64,000 bases of DNA from Solea solea (lineage: Eukaryota; Chordata; Actinopteri; Pleuronectiformes; Soleidae), in assembly GCF_958295425.1 (NCBI RefSeq), contig NC_081146.1:16123805-16187804 (forward strand). The letters run 5' to 3'. The position numbers were made by a program, and so were the translations under genes. The notes beneath the pieces were generated by a model. It did no database searches, was not told where the DNA came from, and saw only the letters and a program-made list of their open reading frames with translations. Below are positions 63,071 through 64,000 of the stretch, in pieces. Positions within the stretch are counted from its first letter, which is position 1. Each line of letters starts with the position of its first letter.

Positions 63071-63914
63071 TTTGCCAGTTGTTGTTTTTGGACAGTGTAT
63101 GTGTCATTTAAAGACACTTTACTTGACTGTAAGTTTGATTTTTTTGTGATTTTTGATTGATCCTTTCTTGTTTGCATCACACTGATGTTTTTCTTTGTTA
63201 GCTGGATAAGTAAAATGATCTGTTTTTGATTGTTATTTGAATACACTGAATCAGTGTGTGCATAATTAAGGCTGATATTTTTGACAGACTGTTTTCAACA
63301 GTAGTGGCAGACAGGTGCAGGTTGCTGGCTCAATCTTTGCCATGGACAATACAAGCCTCCTCGTAGCTGATGGACTAAAGCAAGGGCACTTTGTCCATAT
63401 AGACGGATGATGAGAGCAGAGAAGCATTAGCAAAATAATGTGCTACAACTTAATGTGTTTGACCTTGTGGCAAGAAATAAAGCATGCACCAGCTTCTTTT
63501 GTCTTTACCGCTTTTCTAACCCCGCAACCTTAACGTTTGGAGGTTTGTCTCCGAACATGTGCTTTTACAAACTCCAGGTTGTGTTAATCCTGCCTGGTCC
63601 GGCTTGTTCGGACGTGATGTAATAAACAAAGAGAAAGCACAAATGTATGAGAATGAAATGTAATGTTTTTTCTTGTTTCCCACACTTTTAAATTCTTCTT
63701 CTTTCTAATAGCTGACGTGTTCATAAGCTGCATAAGCTGCAGCTTCTTTCTGCAGTTTTTCCACATTTGCTAATATCGGACGAGGGTGTGCTGTAATAAT
63801 AGTGTGCGTGTGTGCTGCTTTATGACTTGAAGATGTGCATGGCTCCTTCCTGTGGTCTGGGAGTTGGGGTGTTTATGCTGCGGTGAGCCACCAGCCCATT
63901 TCACTTGTGCTGGC

Positions 63915-63943
63915 CATATATATATATATACACACACACACAC
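63915..63943 (+). repeat. compound (TA)n(CA)n microsatellite
   Basis: TA units switch directly to CA units. Confidence 0.93.
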
Positions 63944-64000
63944 CACAGATTTTATACCCGTACTGCCACGGCCATCGCCTGCCCACTGACTCCAGAGAGA

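Larger units (their letters stand above)
53541..64000. other. non-coding, probably intronic, right segment
   Basis: No C2H2 coding frame appears, so the next exon of the host gene is presumed to lie beyond the window. Contents are GA/CT/GT tracts, the GC-rich patch at 56.9 kb, AT-rich possible elements at 57.7 and 62.5-63.0 kb, and a 163-codon minus-strand frame (62755-63246) not accepted as a gene. Confidence 0.5.

Noticed and set aside
1..64000. CRISPR arrays, operons or bacterial-type genes
   Set aside because: No regularly spaced repeats with unique spacers and no clusters of long frames; composition and repeats are vertebrate.

Overview
This window looks like teleost fish nuclear DNA. 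It is moderately AT-rich and very dense in (CA/GT)n, (GA/CT)n and homopolymer tracts. It carries several repeats typical of ray-finned fish: a tRNA-derived SINE ending in GATG repeats, hAT-type MITEs, and a CCCTAA-rich repeat with (CA)n ends. It has no bacterial-style gene organisation. Almost every open frame in it is short, low-complexity or antisense to another short frame, so I do not call those as genes.

Only one stretch reads as protein-coding. It is a 75-nt internal exon at 50304-50378 on the + strand, with a good acceptor and donor, that encodes the C-terminal half of a C2H2 zinc finger and its linker. From memory the peptide best fits the C-terminal zinc-finger array of ZNF407. No neighbouring exon was found, so about 50 kb upstream and 13.6 kb downstream appear to be intron of this gene. 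Large introns filled with non-coding sequence are expected for ZNF407, which lies next to the developmental regulator TSHZ1 in vertebrates. The synteny cannot be seen here and is inference.

Layout. 1-15.8 kb: non-coding, with simple repeats, a hAT-like remnant (3.35-3.66 kb), the 3' end of a second hAT-like MITE (7.2-7.38 kb) and several homeodomain- or POU-motif-rich blocks. 15.86-16.44 kb: a MITE bounded by inverted TTTCCAT ends. 16.4-25.9 kb: non-coding, with a possible MITE fragment near 20.27 kb. 25.9-26.13 kb: CCCTAA-rich repeat copy A. 28.86-29.09 kb: tRNA-derived SINE. 29-48 kb: a long non-coding stretch with many GT tracts, a CpG-rich patch (32.7-33.03 kb) and possible enhancers. 48.36-48.70 kb: copy B, inverted relative to A and interrupted by a 66-bp retroposon tail. 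48.9-49.4 kb: an octamer-containing block. 50.30 kb: the exon. 52.97-53.54 kb: a related repeat, copy C, interrupted by a complete 296-bp hAT MITE. 53.5-64 kb: non-coding, with a GC-rich patch (56.88-57.13 kb), AT-rich possible enhancers and a 163-codon antisense ORF that I do not accept as a gene.

I found no new multi-gene system. The most interesting material is the symmetric half-zinc-finger exon, the two nested insertions with readable target-site duplications, an inverted octamer pair, and a set of low-repeat blocks that are possible conserved regulatory elements.
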